Part shown: in pieces, positions 1 through 6,059 of the stretch | Numbering within the stretch: position 1 is the stretch's first letter | Layout of the letters: every line of letters begins with the position of its first letter | Source of the DNA: Bermanella sp041589295 | Lineage (GTDB): Bacteria > Pseudomonadota > Gammaproteobacteria > Pseudomonadales > Oceanobacteraceae | Direction of reading: 5' to 3' | Length of the DNA: 8,124 bases | NCBI GenBank assembly: GCA_041589295.1 | Contig: JBFHVZ010000193.1 | Span: forward strand, 1 to 8,124 | Position numbers and translations under genes: made by a program | Notes under the pieces: model-generated | What the model was told of the DNA's origin: nothing | Databases searched by the model: none | The model's input: only the letters and a program-made list of their open reading frames with translations

Positions 1-458
1 ATGCGCGCTTCGAGCTGTTGCAGCTCGTACACCAACTCAGTATGGGACTGCTCAAAATCGGCGCTGTTGTCGAGCTGCTGCGTACGTTCGATTAACTGAT
101 GAATGGTTTTTAGTTGGTGGTTAAACGCCGCATTCGCCTTATGTGCGTTGCGCTCAACAATCATAGCTTGTTTGTACAATGCGTTGATATGTTGCGGCGA
201 AACCTGACCACCGAACCCTTCGGCTACATCATCGCCCTGCTTTTCTTGCTGCTTCTGTTGCCATGCCTGAAATCCATAGACAAACAAAAACACGACAAGG
301 TAGGTCAACACAGTTGGCACCCATTGTACGGTGTCGCCTTGCATGAATTCGGTCCACTGATTAATGACCATTAACAGTGTGCCCAGCAGTAAGGTAATTT
401 TGATGGATAGAGAAATCACAATCTTCTTATTCTGTTTTGATTCTGATGCGTTAGACAT
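1..458 (-). CDS. NrtS-like two-helix membrane protein with helical tail (C-terminus outside window)
   Basis: The reading frame stays open for 152 codons from the ATG at 458-456 to the left edge, so the 3' end is missing. The start is supported by GGAGG (complement of 466-470) seven bases upstream. Residues 1-13 are polar and lysine-rich. Two hydrophobic segments follow, at about 14-34 (motif LLLGTLLMVINQ) and 47-66 (motif LTYLVVFLFVYGF). The pattern of a glycine-threonine-rich helix ending in INQ, a short loop with a G-D, then LTYLV resembles the NrtS family, small membrane proteins linked to nitrate/nitrite transport. Residues 67-152 are hydrophilic and helix-prone (rich in Q, E, L, A), suggesting a coiled coil. 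NrtS proteins are normally short, so this may be an NrtS domain fused to a signalling or coiled-coil domain. The family call rests on motif memory; the topology is clear. Confidence 0.55.
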   Translation of the reverse strand, partial: MSNASESKQNKKIVISLSIKITLLLGTLLMVINQWTEFMQGDTVQWVPTVLTYLVVFLFVYGFQAWQQKQQEKQGDDVAEGFGGQVSPQHINALYKQAMIVERNAHKANAAFNHQLKTIHQLIERTQQLDNSADFEQSHTELVYELQQLEAR

Positions 459-499
459 GATGCAGCCTCCATTGCCGTTATAGTTTAGCTGCTCCATGG

Positions 500-528
500 T
501 TTAAATCAGTGAAGATATGCACAATCAA
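500..528 (-). promoter_or_regulatory. Candidate sigma-70 promoter for the NrtS-like gene
   Basis: On the minus strand a TTGATT -35 (complement of 523-528) and a TTTAAA -10 (complement of 500-505) are 17 bases apart, about 40 bases upstream of the start at 458. A better -10-like word, TATAAC, lies nearer the gene but lacks a good -35. The spacer of 90 bases after the MarR stop also allows read-through from that gene. Prediction by eye only. Confidence 0.3.
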
Positions 529-548
529 TCTAATTCATTAGCCAATTT

Positions 549-1046
549 TTACAATTCGTGCCGCACCCCTGTTAAGGCTTTTTTGAGCAATTCAGCTAAG
601 GTGGTCTGCTCGTCTTGGGTTAAGCCAGCCAGTAATGTTTGTTGAGTCTCCAAGTGCAAGGGCACAAGGTTATCAATTAAGGCCTCGCCTTTTTCGGTCA
701 GGCTCACACGCACACTGCGGCGGTCTTCGCTGCTGTGCTCGCGCTGTACCAGTCCCGCTTGCTCAAGTTTGTCCAACCGATTGGTCATGGCCCCAGACGA
801 CAACATAGAGCTGGCCATCAGCTCGGTAGGCGTCAACGGTGTTCGATTTCGTTTAAGCGTAGCGATGACATCGAACTCTCCAAAGTTAATGCCGTGCTCG
901 CGATAAAGCTGGTTTAAGCCTTTATCAACCAAAAACTGATAACGGTATAAACGTGCTATGACCCCCATGGTTTGGGTGTCTAGCTCAGGCCGAACCTCAG
1001 CCCACTGGTCCCGTGCTTTGTCCACGTGGTCTTTCTTGGAAGTCAT
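549..1046 (-). CDS. MarR-family transcriptional repressor, PecS/HucR type
   Basis: A 165-residue winged-helix regulator. The N-terminal extension with W15 and the ERPELD-like stretch (V18 to D22), the GEFDVIATL segment (56-64), the recognition helix around SSGAMTNRLDKLE (82-94) and the wing DRRSVRVSLTEKG (107-119) follow the PecS/HucR/UrtR branch of MarR rather than short MarR proteins. In that branch an N-terminal Trp, an Asp in the GEFD segment and arginines help bind urate or related ligands; W15, D59 and R89 are plausible equivalents, which is inference. Length fits the branch. The gene is divergent from an EamA exporter, the same layout as pecS-pecM in Dickeya, and two palindromes in the 109-base spacer are its likely operators. 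It probably represses both genes until a ligand binds. The ribosome binding site is weak (AAGG about 11 bases before the ATG). Confidence 0.9.
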   Translation of the reverse strand: MTSKKDHVDKARDQWAEVRPELDTQTMGVIARLYRYQFLVDKGLNQLYREHGINFGEFDVIATLKRNRTPLTPTELMASSMLSSGAMTNRLDKLEQAGLVQREHSSEDRRSVRVSLTEKGEALIDNLVPLHLETQQTLLAGLTQDEQTTLAELLKKALTGVRHEL

Positions 1047-1065
1047 CTGGCAAGTGCCTTGCTTT

Positions 1066-1083
1066 TATCTTTACGTAAAGATA
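1066..1083. promoter_or_regulatory. Probable MarR operator 1 (perfect 18-bp palindrome)
   Basis: TATCTTTACGTAAAGATA reads the same on both strands without mismatch. It lies 20 bases upstream of the repressor ATG and covers the candidate -10 of the repressor promoter. Length and dyad symmetry suit a MarR dimer. A 15-of-18 related copy lies at 1113-1130, which supports function over chance. Confidence 0.75.
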
Positions 1084-1105
1084 CTTGATCTTAAGCGATA
1101 ATCAA
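1078..1105 (-). promoter_or_regulatory. Candidate promoter of the MarR/PecS-like repressor
   Basis: On the minus strand TTGATT (complement of 1100-1105) and TATCTT (complement of 1078-1083) are separated by 16 bases. The -10 falls inside operator 1, so a repressor bound there would shut off its own gene. The boxes are only moderate matches; the geometry relative to the operator is the main support. Confidence 0.4.
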
Positions 1106-1113
1106 CCTAAAGT
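1085..1113 (+). promoter_or_regulatory. Candidate promoter of the EamA exporter
   Basis: TTGATC at 1085-1090 and TAAAGT at 1108-1113 are separated by 17 bases. Transcription would start near 1120, inside operator 2, leaving a leader of about 35 bases before the ATG at 1156. Each box matches consensus at about four positions, so this is tentative. Confidence 0.4.
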
Positions 1114-1130
1114 ATCTCGACATAAAGATA
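1113..1130. promoter_or_regulatory. Probable MarR operator 2 (imperfect 18-bp palindrome)
   Basis: TATCTCGACATAAAGATA matches operator 1 at 15 of 18 positions. Its outer arms extend to AAGTATC (1110-1116) and GATACTT (1127-1133). The centres of the two operators are 47 bp apart, roughly four and a half helical turns. This copy touches the -10 of the exporter promoter. A further related word pair, ATCTTAAG at 1088-1095 and CTTAAGAT at 1137-1144, flanks it. Confidence 0.65.
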
Positions 1131-1155
1131 CTTCACCTTAAGATAAGGATTCATC

Positions 1156-2043
1156 ATGTGGTATTTAATTACCCTGATCGCCCCAATTTTATGGGGCACC
1201 TCCTATGTGTTCATGGAAAGCGGTTTAGATAATGGCTTGCCTCTGTGGAATGCATTTTTCCGTGCCCTGCCTGCGGGAATCTTGCTGCTGCTTGTTCGCC
1301 CCATTAAGTGGGAGTGGTACAACATCCGCTATGGCGCAGCCATGGGGGCGCTCAATATTGGGGTGTTTTTTGTGTGTATGTTCATCGCCACTTATCGCTT
1401 GCCAGGCAGCTTGGTGGCCACGTTGGGGGCAACATTGCCTATTCAAGTGATGCTTTTACGCTGGGTTCTGTTTCATGAGCGTCCTCAGTTTTGGCAGGTA
1501 TTGGCGGGCGGTTTGGGATTATACGGCGTGTACATATTATTAAGCGGCGCTCCGGCAACCTTGGATACAGTGGGCATTGTCATTGCGTTCACGGGTATTT
1601 TTTCGATGTCACTGGCCACAGTGCTGATGCAGCATCACGGCATGACAAACAATGTAGTTGGCTTTATGGGCACACAGCTCATCGCAGGAGCACTGTGCAT
1701 TTTACCGTTTGCCTTATTCATGGAAGGGGCGCTGCCGCGCTATGAAACGTCCGAGGTCCTGACACTCGGCTGGCTAAGCATTGTAAACACGGCGCTTGGT
1801 TACTTAATTTGGCTGTATGGCATCCGTAAGATTGGCGTGTTCAACGCGTCACTATTGACGTTGGTAAACCCAGTGGTGGCTGTAATATTGGGGGTTTTAT
1901 ATATGCAGGACCAAATCAGCGCAGTTCAGTACTTAGCCATTGTGTTGATTTTGTTCAGCGTCGCACTGCCAAATCTCTCACAGTGCATTAAGCGTTGTTT
2001 TGGTCGCTGGCTAAAACGGGAACAGCCTTCGCTAAACGCCTAA
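1156..2043 (+). CDS. EamA/DMT-family exporter, PecM-like
   Basis: A 295-residue integral membrane protein with about ten hydrophobic helices arranged as two EamA repeats (about 5-130 and 138-275). The N-terminal IAPILWGTSYVFMES followed by FFRALPAGILLLL is typical of the PecM/RhaT-type drug/metabolite transporter superfamily. A basic cytoplasmic tail (KRCFGRWLKRE) closes the protein. AAGGA at 1145-1149, six bases before the ATG, supports the start. PecM exports a secondary metabolite (indigoidine in Dickeya); the substrate here is unknown and could be an amino acid, purine or toxic metabolite. The divergent PecS-like repressor and two operators indicate ligand-induced expression. No convincing terminator follows, so read-through into the next gene is possible. 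Confidence 0.88.
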   Translation: MWYLITLIAPILWGTSYVFMESGLDNGLPLWNAFFRALPAGILLLLVRPIKWEWYNIRYGAAMGALNIGVFFVCMFIATYRLPGSLVATLGATLPIQVMLLRWVLFHERPQFWQVLAGGLGLYGVYILLSGAPATLDTVGIVIAFTGIFSMSLATVLMQHHGMTNNVVGFMGTQLIAGALCILPFALFMEGALPRYETSEVLTLGWLSIVNTALGYLIWLYGIRKIGVFNASLLTLVNPVVAVILGVLYMQDQISAVQYLAIVLILFSVALPNLSQCIKRCFGRWLKREQPSLNA

Positions 2044-2050
2044 GGCACCG

Positions 2051-2140
2051 TTGCTTTTGACCCACAAAGGCCAACACTACCTTGAAAAAAAACGCAGTTT
2101 GCCTCAGCCTATCGGCTTTATGTTAGATCAGCTGTGGTGA
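2051..2140 (+). other. Short open frame of unknown meaning between exporter and DUF1461 gene
   Basis: The 100-base spacer 2044-2143 has one frame free of stops from 2036 to a TGA at 2138-2140, with TTG codons at 2051 and 2057 and an ATG at 2117 but no clear ribosome binding site. The last residues are polar then PQPIGFMLDQLW. The TGA lies one codon before the GTG of the next gene and in the same frame. It might be a leader peptide coupled to that gene, the tail of a decayed gene, or chance. I do not recognise the peptide, and I see no terminator in the spacer. Confidence 0.2.
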
Positions 2141-2143
2141 CCT

Positions 2144-2860
2144 GTGCCTTGGATTAAAAACATCGGCTTTGCTTTTTACAGTGTGTGCGGATTAATCGCT
2201 GCTTTTTTACTTGCGTGGATATTATTAGCCCAAGTGAACTTTGGTTATAGCGCGCTGTACGAAGTCATGAACATCGAGCAGCATGTGCAAAAATTTGGTC
2301 CGCAAAATCGCTTCCGCAGAGCCTTCCATTACACCGAAAAAGACGAACACATTAGGTTGTTCGCTGCCATAAACCAAGCGATTCATCAACAAGGTGAAGG
2401 GCTTGCCGAGTTAACCTACCACACACCACAAGGGCAAAAGATTGATACTTTATTGCGTCAACCCGAAGTCATTCACTTAATCGACGTTGCAAACTTAGTG
2501 GATGCTTTTTTCGTTGTGGGCGGTCTTGCGACCATCGTATGGTTGGCAATGACGGTTTTCTGTTTAATGCGAAAAATTACCCTGCCCAGTGTGCGTATTC
2601 AAAGCCTATCCATTGCTGCCGTTATGGCGTTAGGCGCACTCGTTACGTTAATCATTGGGCCAGTTAAAGTATTTTATGCATTTCATATATGGCTGTTCCC
2701 CGATAACCACCAATGGTTTTTCTATTATCAAGAATCGCTGATGACGATTTTAATGAAAGCACCATTCCTGTTTGGTTATATCGCTGTATTACTGGCAGTA
2801 CTGGCATTGCTGCTTTTTGTGTTGATTAATGCGCTACTTGGGCGAATGGCGCGCTCATGA
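2144..2860 (+). CDS. DUF1461-like four-helix membrane protein
   Basis: A 238-residue protein with hydrophobic segments at about 5-30, 120-141, 154-175 and 206-231. The long stretch between helices 1 and 2 is hydrophilic and probably extracytoplasmic. It contains HIRLFAAINQAIH (69-81), a DTLL (101-104) and EVIHLIDVANL (108-118). The loop after helix 3 has FHIWLFPDNHQWFF (180-193). The helix 1 / E-x-x-H-x-x-DV / helix / FH-x-x-F...W layout matches what I know of DUF1461 (TIGR01906-type) integral membrane proteins, whose function is not established. The start is a GTG preceded by GGTGA only three bases away, with a stop one codon upstream; no better start exists until M42. It may rely on translation from upstream. 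It ends convergently, overlapping the next gene by six bases. Confidence 0.7.
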   Translation: MPWIKNIGFAFYSVCGLIAAFLLAWILLAQVNFGYSALYEVMNIEQHVQKFGPQNRFRRAFHYTEKDEHIRLFAAINQAIHQQGEGLAELTYHTPQGQKIDTLLRQPEVIHLIDVANLVDAFFVVGGLATIVWLAMTVFCLMRKITLPSVRIQSLSIAAVMALGALVTLIIGPVKVFYAFHIWLFPDNHQWFFYYQESLMTILMKAPFLFGYIAVLLAVLALLLFVLINALLGRMARS

Positions 2861-4153
2861 CAGCACTGGCCAACGCAGAGTAATGTCACCGTTTTCATAC
2901 AAGAGCAAATCGCCAAACTGCAATAACACCGACTCACTTTGAGTCGGTCGCCAAAAAATCCAGTCATCCTGCTGTAATTGGACGTTCGCCGAACCGTTGA
3001 GCATTTCTTGGTTGCTCGAACGTCCATAAACCGGATTCAACACCAAGCCCTTTGGTGATTCCGGTTTAGCCTTCCAATATCCACCATAAACGAAAAACGC
3101 TTGCTCCCAATTTGGGTTCCACCAAGACATCACACCACCCAAGCCACTTCCTAAAACCCCGCCGGGAATCTGAGTTTGCTTAAGCACTTTTAATACAGGC
3201 GTGGCAATGTATGCCGCTGCGCTGTGGTCCTGCAACGACGGCAAGTCAAAATCAAGCGGCTTAACCAAGCACGAACCGGCACTCAGTTCATTCATCGGAA
3301 ACGCGCCCTCATTGTAATATTGGTAAGTAGGGCTACCTGCCGCATTTAACGTTAGATTTTGAATAGAGCGCTTTAAGTGCGTCTCTGCCGATGTGACATA
3401 AGCCTGATAGAGGTTCATTGCTTGGTCACGCTGTTTAATTGGGTTGCCCGGCACCTTACCAATGTGAGGCTCGTATCCCATCAAACCGGCAAAGCGTAAA
3501 TAAGGCGAAGCCTCAATAACATCCAGCATGGCCAGAAAATCTGCTTGATTGTTCACACCACCACGGTGCAAGCCCACATCAAGTTCGATATTAATATTCA
3601 AACGTCGCTCGATACTTTCTGCAAGTTGCCTGTACTGTAGTAAACGCCTAGGGGAGTCGATTAACCATTGTAATTGTGTTTCATCGTCAAAGGCTTTGCG
3701 TCTCGAATTTTGAGCATCGGCCAACCCTAAATAAAATTGCTGCGCCGCAGCCACTGGCAAGGGCTTACCCATAAGCACATCGGCATCCGGTAAGTTTTGC
3801 GCAACTTGAGTTAAAAACGGCTGATGAAACACCATGAGTTTTTTTGTTTCTGCCTTCGCCATTACATAGGCTAGTAATGGAATCGACGGTAACGACTTAG
3901 CCACAATTCGAAAATCAAAGCGGTCTTGTGTATGCTCCACCAAGGTTTTTATATTCGCGTCCAACTGATGCTTATCAATCACCAGCGAAGGGGTAGCCAC
4001 CCCAGCCCGATCCAACCCTTGGCTAAGCTCACTGAAAAATCCATCGTGAAAGTCTGCACTGTTTTGTTTGGGCTTTAATGCCATAGCCGATCCGGCCACC
4101 AATACAGCACCGCCTAGTAAAAGCTTTCTGCGCGATAACTTTAGCTGTTTCAT
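2855..4153 (-). CDS. Tat-exported PLP-dependent enzyme of the DSD1 / D-threonine aldolase (alanine racemase-like) fold
   Basis: A 432-residue protein. Residues 7-12 (SRRKLL) plus a hydrophobic run and an AMA cleavage site after A25 form a twin-arginine signal, so the enzyme should fold with PLP in the cytoplasm and be exported. The fold-type III barrel starts with TPSLVIDKHQLDANI (54-68). K86 in RIVAKS is the probable PLP lysine. ELDVGLHRGGV (190-200), GYEPHIG (226-232), NAAGSPTY (270-277) and NELSAGS (288-294) match landmark motifs of D-serine dehydratase and D-threonine aldolase relatives. The C-terminal His-x-Cys metal site of those enzymes is absent: the matching place reads RPTQSES (402-408). 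The substrate is therefore uncertain; a D-amino acid or hydroxy-amino acid is the family expectation. AGGA seven bases before the ATG supports the start. It lies 23 bases after the lactone oxidase gene, so they are likely co-transcribed. Confidence 0.85.
   Translation of the reverse strand: MKQLKLSRRKLLLGGAVLVAGSAMALKPKQNSADFHDGFFSELSQGLDRAGVATPSLVIDKHQLDANIKTLVEHTQDRFDFRIVAKSLPSIPLLAYVMAKAETKKLMVFHQPFLTQVAQNLPDADVLMGKPLPVAAAQQFYLGLADAQNSRRKAFDDETQLQWLIDSPRRLLQYRQLAESIERRLNINIELDVGLHRGGVNNQADFLAMLDVIEASPYLRFAGLMGYEPHIGKVPGNPIKQRDQAMNLYQAYVTSAETHLKRSIQNLTLNAAGSPTYQYYNEGAFPMNELSAGSCLVKPLDFDLPSLQDHSAAAYIATPVLKVLKQTQIPGGVLGSGLGGVMSWWNPNWEQAFFVYGGYWKAKPESPKGLVLNPVYGRSSNQEMLNGSANVQLQQDDWIFWRPTQSESVLLQFGDLLLYENGDITLRWPVLS
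2928..2948. repeat. Perfect inverted repeat inside the 3' end of the PLP-enzyme gene
   Basis: ACCGACTCA and TGAGTCGGT form nine perfect pairs around a three-base loop. It lies about 70 bases beyond the stop of the convergent DUF1461 gene, so on the plus strand it would sit in that gene's 3' untranslated RNA. Neither strand has a U-run after it, so it is not a standard intrinsic terminator, but it could stabilise or slow a transcript. It may also be chance within the RPTQSESV codons. Confidence 0.35.
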
Positions 4154-4176
4154 GCCATGATCCTGTTATTCATAAA

Positions 4177-5604
4177 TCAACCCACGAACAGATTTTCTAA
4201 ATATGGGTTTAAAAATTTGCCTTGCGGATCATACTGCTGACGCACATCGTTAAAGGCATCCCAATGGGCGTAATGTGGTTTAAGGTCTTGCGTTGTTAAA
4301 GTGTTTAATTTTCCCCAATGTGGGCGGCCGTGATATTTACGCAAGATGGGCTCCACAGCGCTAAACATAGGTTTGTAGTCTTCTTTATAAAATCGGTGGA
4401 CCGCAATAGAACAGGTTTCGCGCCCATAGAAAGGACTCAACCAAATGTCATCGCTCTTTATGTAACGCACTTCGAACGGAAAGAACACTTCGGGAAATTT
4501 CGACTCAACCAGCTCGCGAATTTCGCGAAAAGCTTTTGCCATATTTTCGCGCGGCAAGTGGTATTCCATTTCATTAAATCGCACGTTGCGCTCGCTAGCG
4601 TAGTTTTGCCAAGAATTCGCCACCACCACTTCTTTATCTATGGTTTTCGCATACGTACTTAAAATGAGTTCACGCAGTTTTGGCGACCAACTCAACCAGT
4701 CGCGTAGATCTTTTAAGGTTTGCGCGCCATCGTTTTGGTCTAAACGCTCAGTGGAAGAAACAGGTTCGTCTGTAATGTTTTGCACGTCTGCAAAACCGTA
4801 ACCAGAAAACGGGATGTAATAAAATTCAAAGTTGCGGTTGTTATCTGCTAGTTGATCAGCCTGTTGCAAAATATCTTCAATGGGCAACCATTCCATTTCA
4901 CGTTTTAAACGATACAAAGGCGCATTTTGCATACGTACTTGCGTGACAATCCCCAATGCCCCCAAATTTACGCGAGCGGCATTAAATAAATCGGCATTAT
5001 GGTTTCGATCGCATTCGACAACGTCACCATTAGCTAAAACAATTTGCATACCCTCAACAAACGCAGGCAAACAACCGATGCCCGCTCCCGTGCCATGGGT
5101 AGCCGTACCCAATGCACCAGCAAGAGTTTGTTCGTCAATGTCTGGCATGTTTATCAATGCCTGCCCTGCTTCTGCCAGTGGCGCGCCAATATCACCCAAG
5201 CGCGTACCTGCCCATAAGGTGGCTTGATGGGTTGCCGCGTCATGATTAATCACGCCAGACAATCGACTCACCGAGATAATGGTGTCATCCGTCGGTACCA
5301 ACGAAGTAAACGAATGGCCAGATCCAACCGGCCTAATGCGACCTTGTGCTTCGCGCACTAACGTTTGCAACGCCTCAACCGTTGCTGGTGCATGTCGCGC
5401 CTGCGGATAACAAATTTGCGAACCCGACCAGTTTTTCCATGGGATTTTTTTACGGGCTAATGCATCAATCGAATTTGCATCAATGGTTTTTGCATCAGTC
5501 ATGTCAACAGCACTGGATGCATTTGCCACTGTCATAGAAGGCGCGATGGCTGTACCGGCCGCCACAGTAACAAGCTGAGAAAGCAAAGAACGTCGTGAAA
5601 TCAT
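4177..5604 (-). CDS. Tat-exported FAD-dependent aldonolactone oxidase/dehydrogenase (ALO/L-gulonolactone oxidase family)
   Basis: The product is 475 residues from the ATG at 5604-5602. That start begins a Tat signal (SRRSLL at 3-8, hydrophobic run to about 22, ANA cleavage near residue 29). An upstream in-frame extension to 5760 would overlap the cytochrome gene and bury the signal, so I reject it. An FAD-binding type 4 domain spans about 65-225: VGSGHSF (93-99, with H97 the residue that binds FAD covalently in relatives) and GTATHGTG (167-174). The C-terminal ALO domain ends with PHWGK (428-432), the conserved HWxK of lactone oxidases, and a FLNPYL tail. The family oxidises aldono-1,4-lactones. 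Periplasmic location next to a cytochrome c suggests a dehydrogenase using cytochrome rather than oxygen. The ribosome binding site is poor. A pentapeptide repeat sits in the linker at 35-49. Confidence 0.88.
   Translation of the reverse strand: MISRRSLLSQLVTVAAGTAIAPSMTVANASSAVDMTDAKTIDANSIDALARKKIPWKNWSGSQICYPQARHAPATVEALQTLVREAQGRIRPVGSGHSFTSLVPTDDTIISVSRLSGVINHDAATHQATLWAGTRLGDIGAPLAEAGQALINMPDIDEQTLAGALGTATHGTGAGIGCLPAFVEGMQIVLANGDVVECDRNHNADLFNAARVNLGALGIVTQVRMQNAPLYRLKREMEWLPIEDILQQADQLADNNRNFEFYYIPFSGYGFADVQNITDEPVSSTERLDQNDGAQTLKDLRDWLSWSPKLRELILSTYAKTIDKEVVVANSWQNYASERNVRFNEMEYHLPRENMAKAFREIRELVESKFPEVFFPFEVRYIKSDDIWLSPFYGRETCSIAVHRFYKEDYKPMFSAVEPILRKYHGRPHWGKLNTLTTQDLKPHYAHWDAFNDVRQQYDPQGKFLNPYLENLFVG
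5461..5505 (-). repeat. Three 15-bp imperfect tandem repeats in the lactone oxidase linker
   Basis: TGCATCA recurs at exactly 15-base intervals, at 5461, 5476 and 5491 on the plus strand. In the protein this gives MTDAK, TIDAN, SIDAL (residues 35-49), an x-x-D-A-x pentapeptide repeat between the Tat signal and the FAD domain. It probably arose by slippage in a flexible linker and is unlikely to be catalytic. Confidence 0.7.
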
Positions 5605-5674
5605 GGGCAATGTCTTTTTTGTTTTTGTAATTTTGATGGCTAGCGCCGAATGGTTGCTATCGCTTATGTCGGGC

Positions 5675-6028
5675 TTATCGCACCGCCATAAAACGCACAA
5701 GTAGTTGAAACTGTTCGGGCGTACACTCCATACACAAACCGAACGGCGGCATTCCGCCAAAGCCTTCGATCACACTGTTGAGCAAATGGGCTTCGCCTTT
5801 TTGGTAACGCACAGACCAAGCGTGCTGGTCACCTGTGAGTGGCGCACCTGTCGCCTCAAGGGTATGGCACGACTGACAACTGCGTTGATAAATTTCGGCT
5901 AACGCGGGGTCATCAGGTTGCAGCGACTGAGCGCGGGCAAGCCGCTCTTGCAGGCTGGGGCCAGACTCGCAGCCTGCTAAAAACAGCACAGGTAAAATAA
6001 ACAAAGTGGGGAAATAACGATGGGTCAT
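5675..6028 (-). CDS. Cytochrome c5-like monoheme lipoprotein
   Basis: A 117-residue protein with a lipoprotein signal: a hydrophobic run at 6-18 and the lipobox LAGC ending in C20, followed by Glu, which favours outer-membrane sorting. After a short linker, CQSCH (51-55) is the single heme-c site. GGMPPFG (91-97) carries the likely axial ligand M93, and CMEC (99-102) is the extra cysteine pair characteristic of cytochrome c5 relatives, whose ends read C-x-x-C followed by a helix. It should act as a membrane-tethered periplasmic electron carrier. It lies 70 bases upstream of the lactone oxidase on the same strand, which makes it the likely electron acceptor of that enzyme. GGAAG (complement of 6033-6037) supports the start. 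The role is inferred from context; the family call is firm. Confidence 0.9.
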   Translation of the reverse strand: MTHRYFPTLFILPVLFLAGCESGPSLQERLARAQSLQPDDPALAEIYQRSCQSCHTLEATGAPLTGDQHAWSVRYQKGEAHLLNSVIEGFGGMPPFGLCMECTPEQFQLLVRFMAVR

Positions 6029-6059
6029 GGGTCTTCCAGCACGAGACTAATTTGTTATT

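Noticed and set aside
114..374. Plus-strand open frame of 86 codons with a leucine-rich stretch
   Set aside because: It lies wholly antisense to the NrtS-like gene, which has a good ribosome binding site and coherent membrane topology. The leucine run is the complement of glutamine/lysine codons in that gene.
1047..1155. Spacer repeats considered as a transposon end or attachment site
   Set aside because: No transposase, integrase or target duplication is nearby. The position between divergent regulator and exporter fits operators far better.
4514..4528. 15-bp palindrome TCGCGAATTTCGCGA inside the lactone oxidase gene
   Set aside because: It is explained by the similar codons of F-R-E-I-R-E in the coding strand, lies mid-gene away from any promoter, and is probably chance.
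4318..4662. Plus-strand frame of 114 codons opposite the lactone oxidase
   Set aside because: Antisense to a strongly supported ALO domain including the HWGK motif. No ribosome binding site or domain is recognised.
5605..5760. N-terminal extension of the lactone oxidase by 52 codons
   Set aside because: It overlaps the end of the cytochrome gene in another frame and would place the clear Tat signal (ISRRSLL) in mid-protein, so the ATG at 5604 is the better start.
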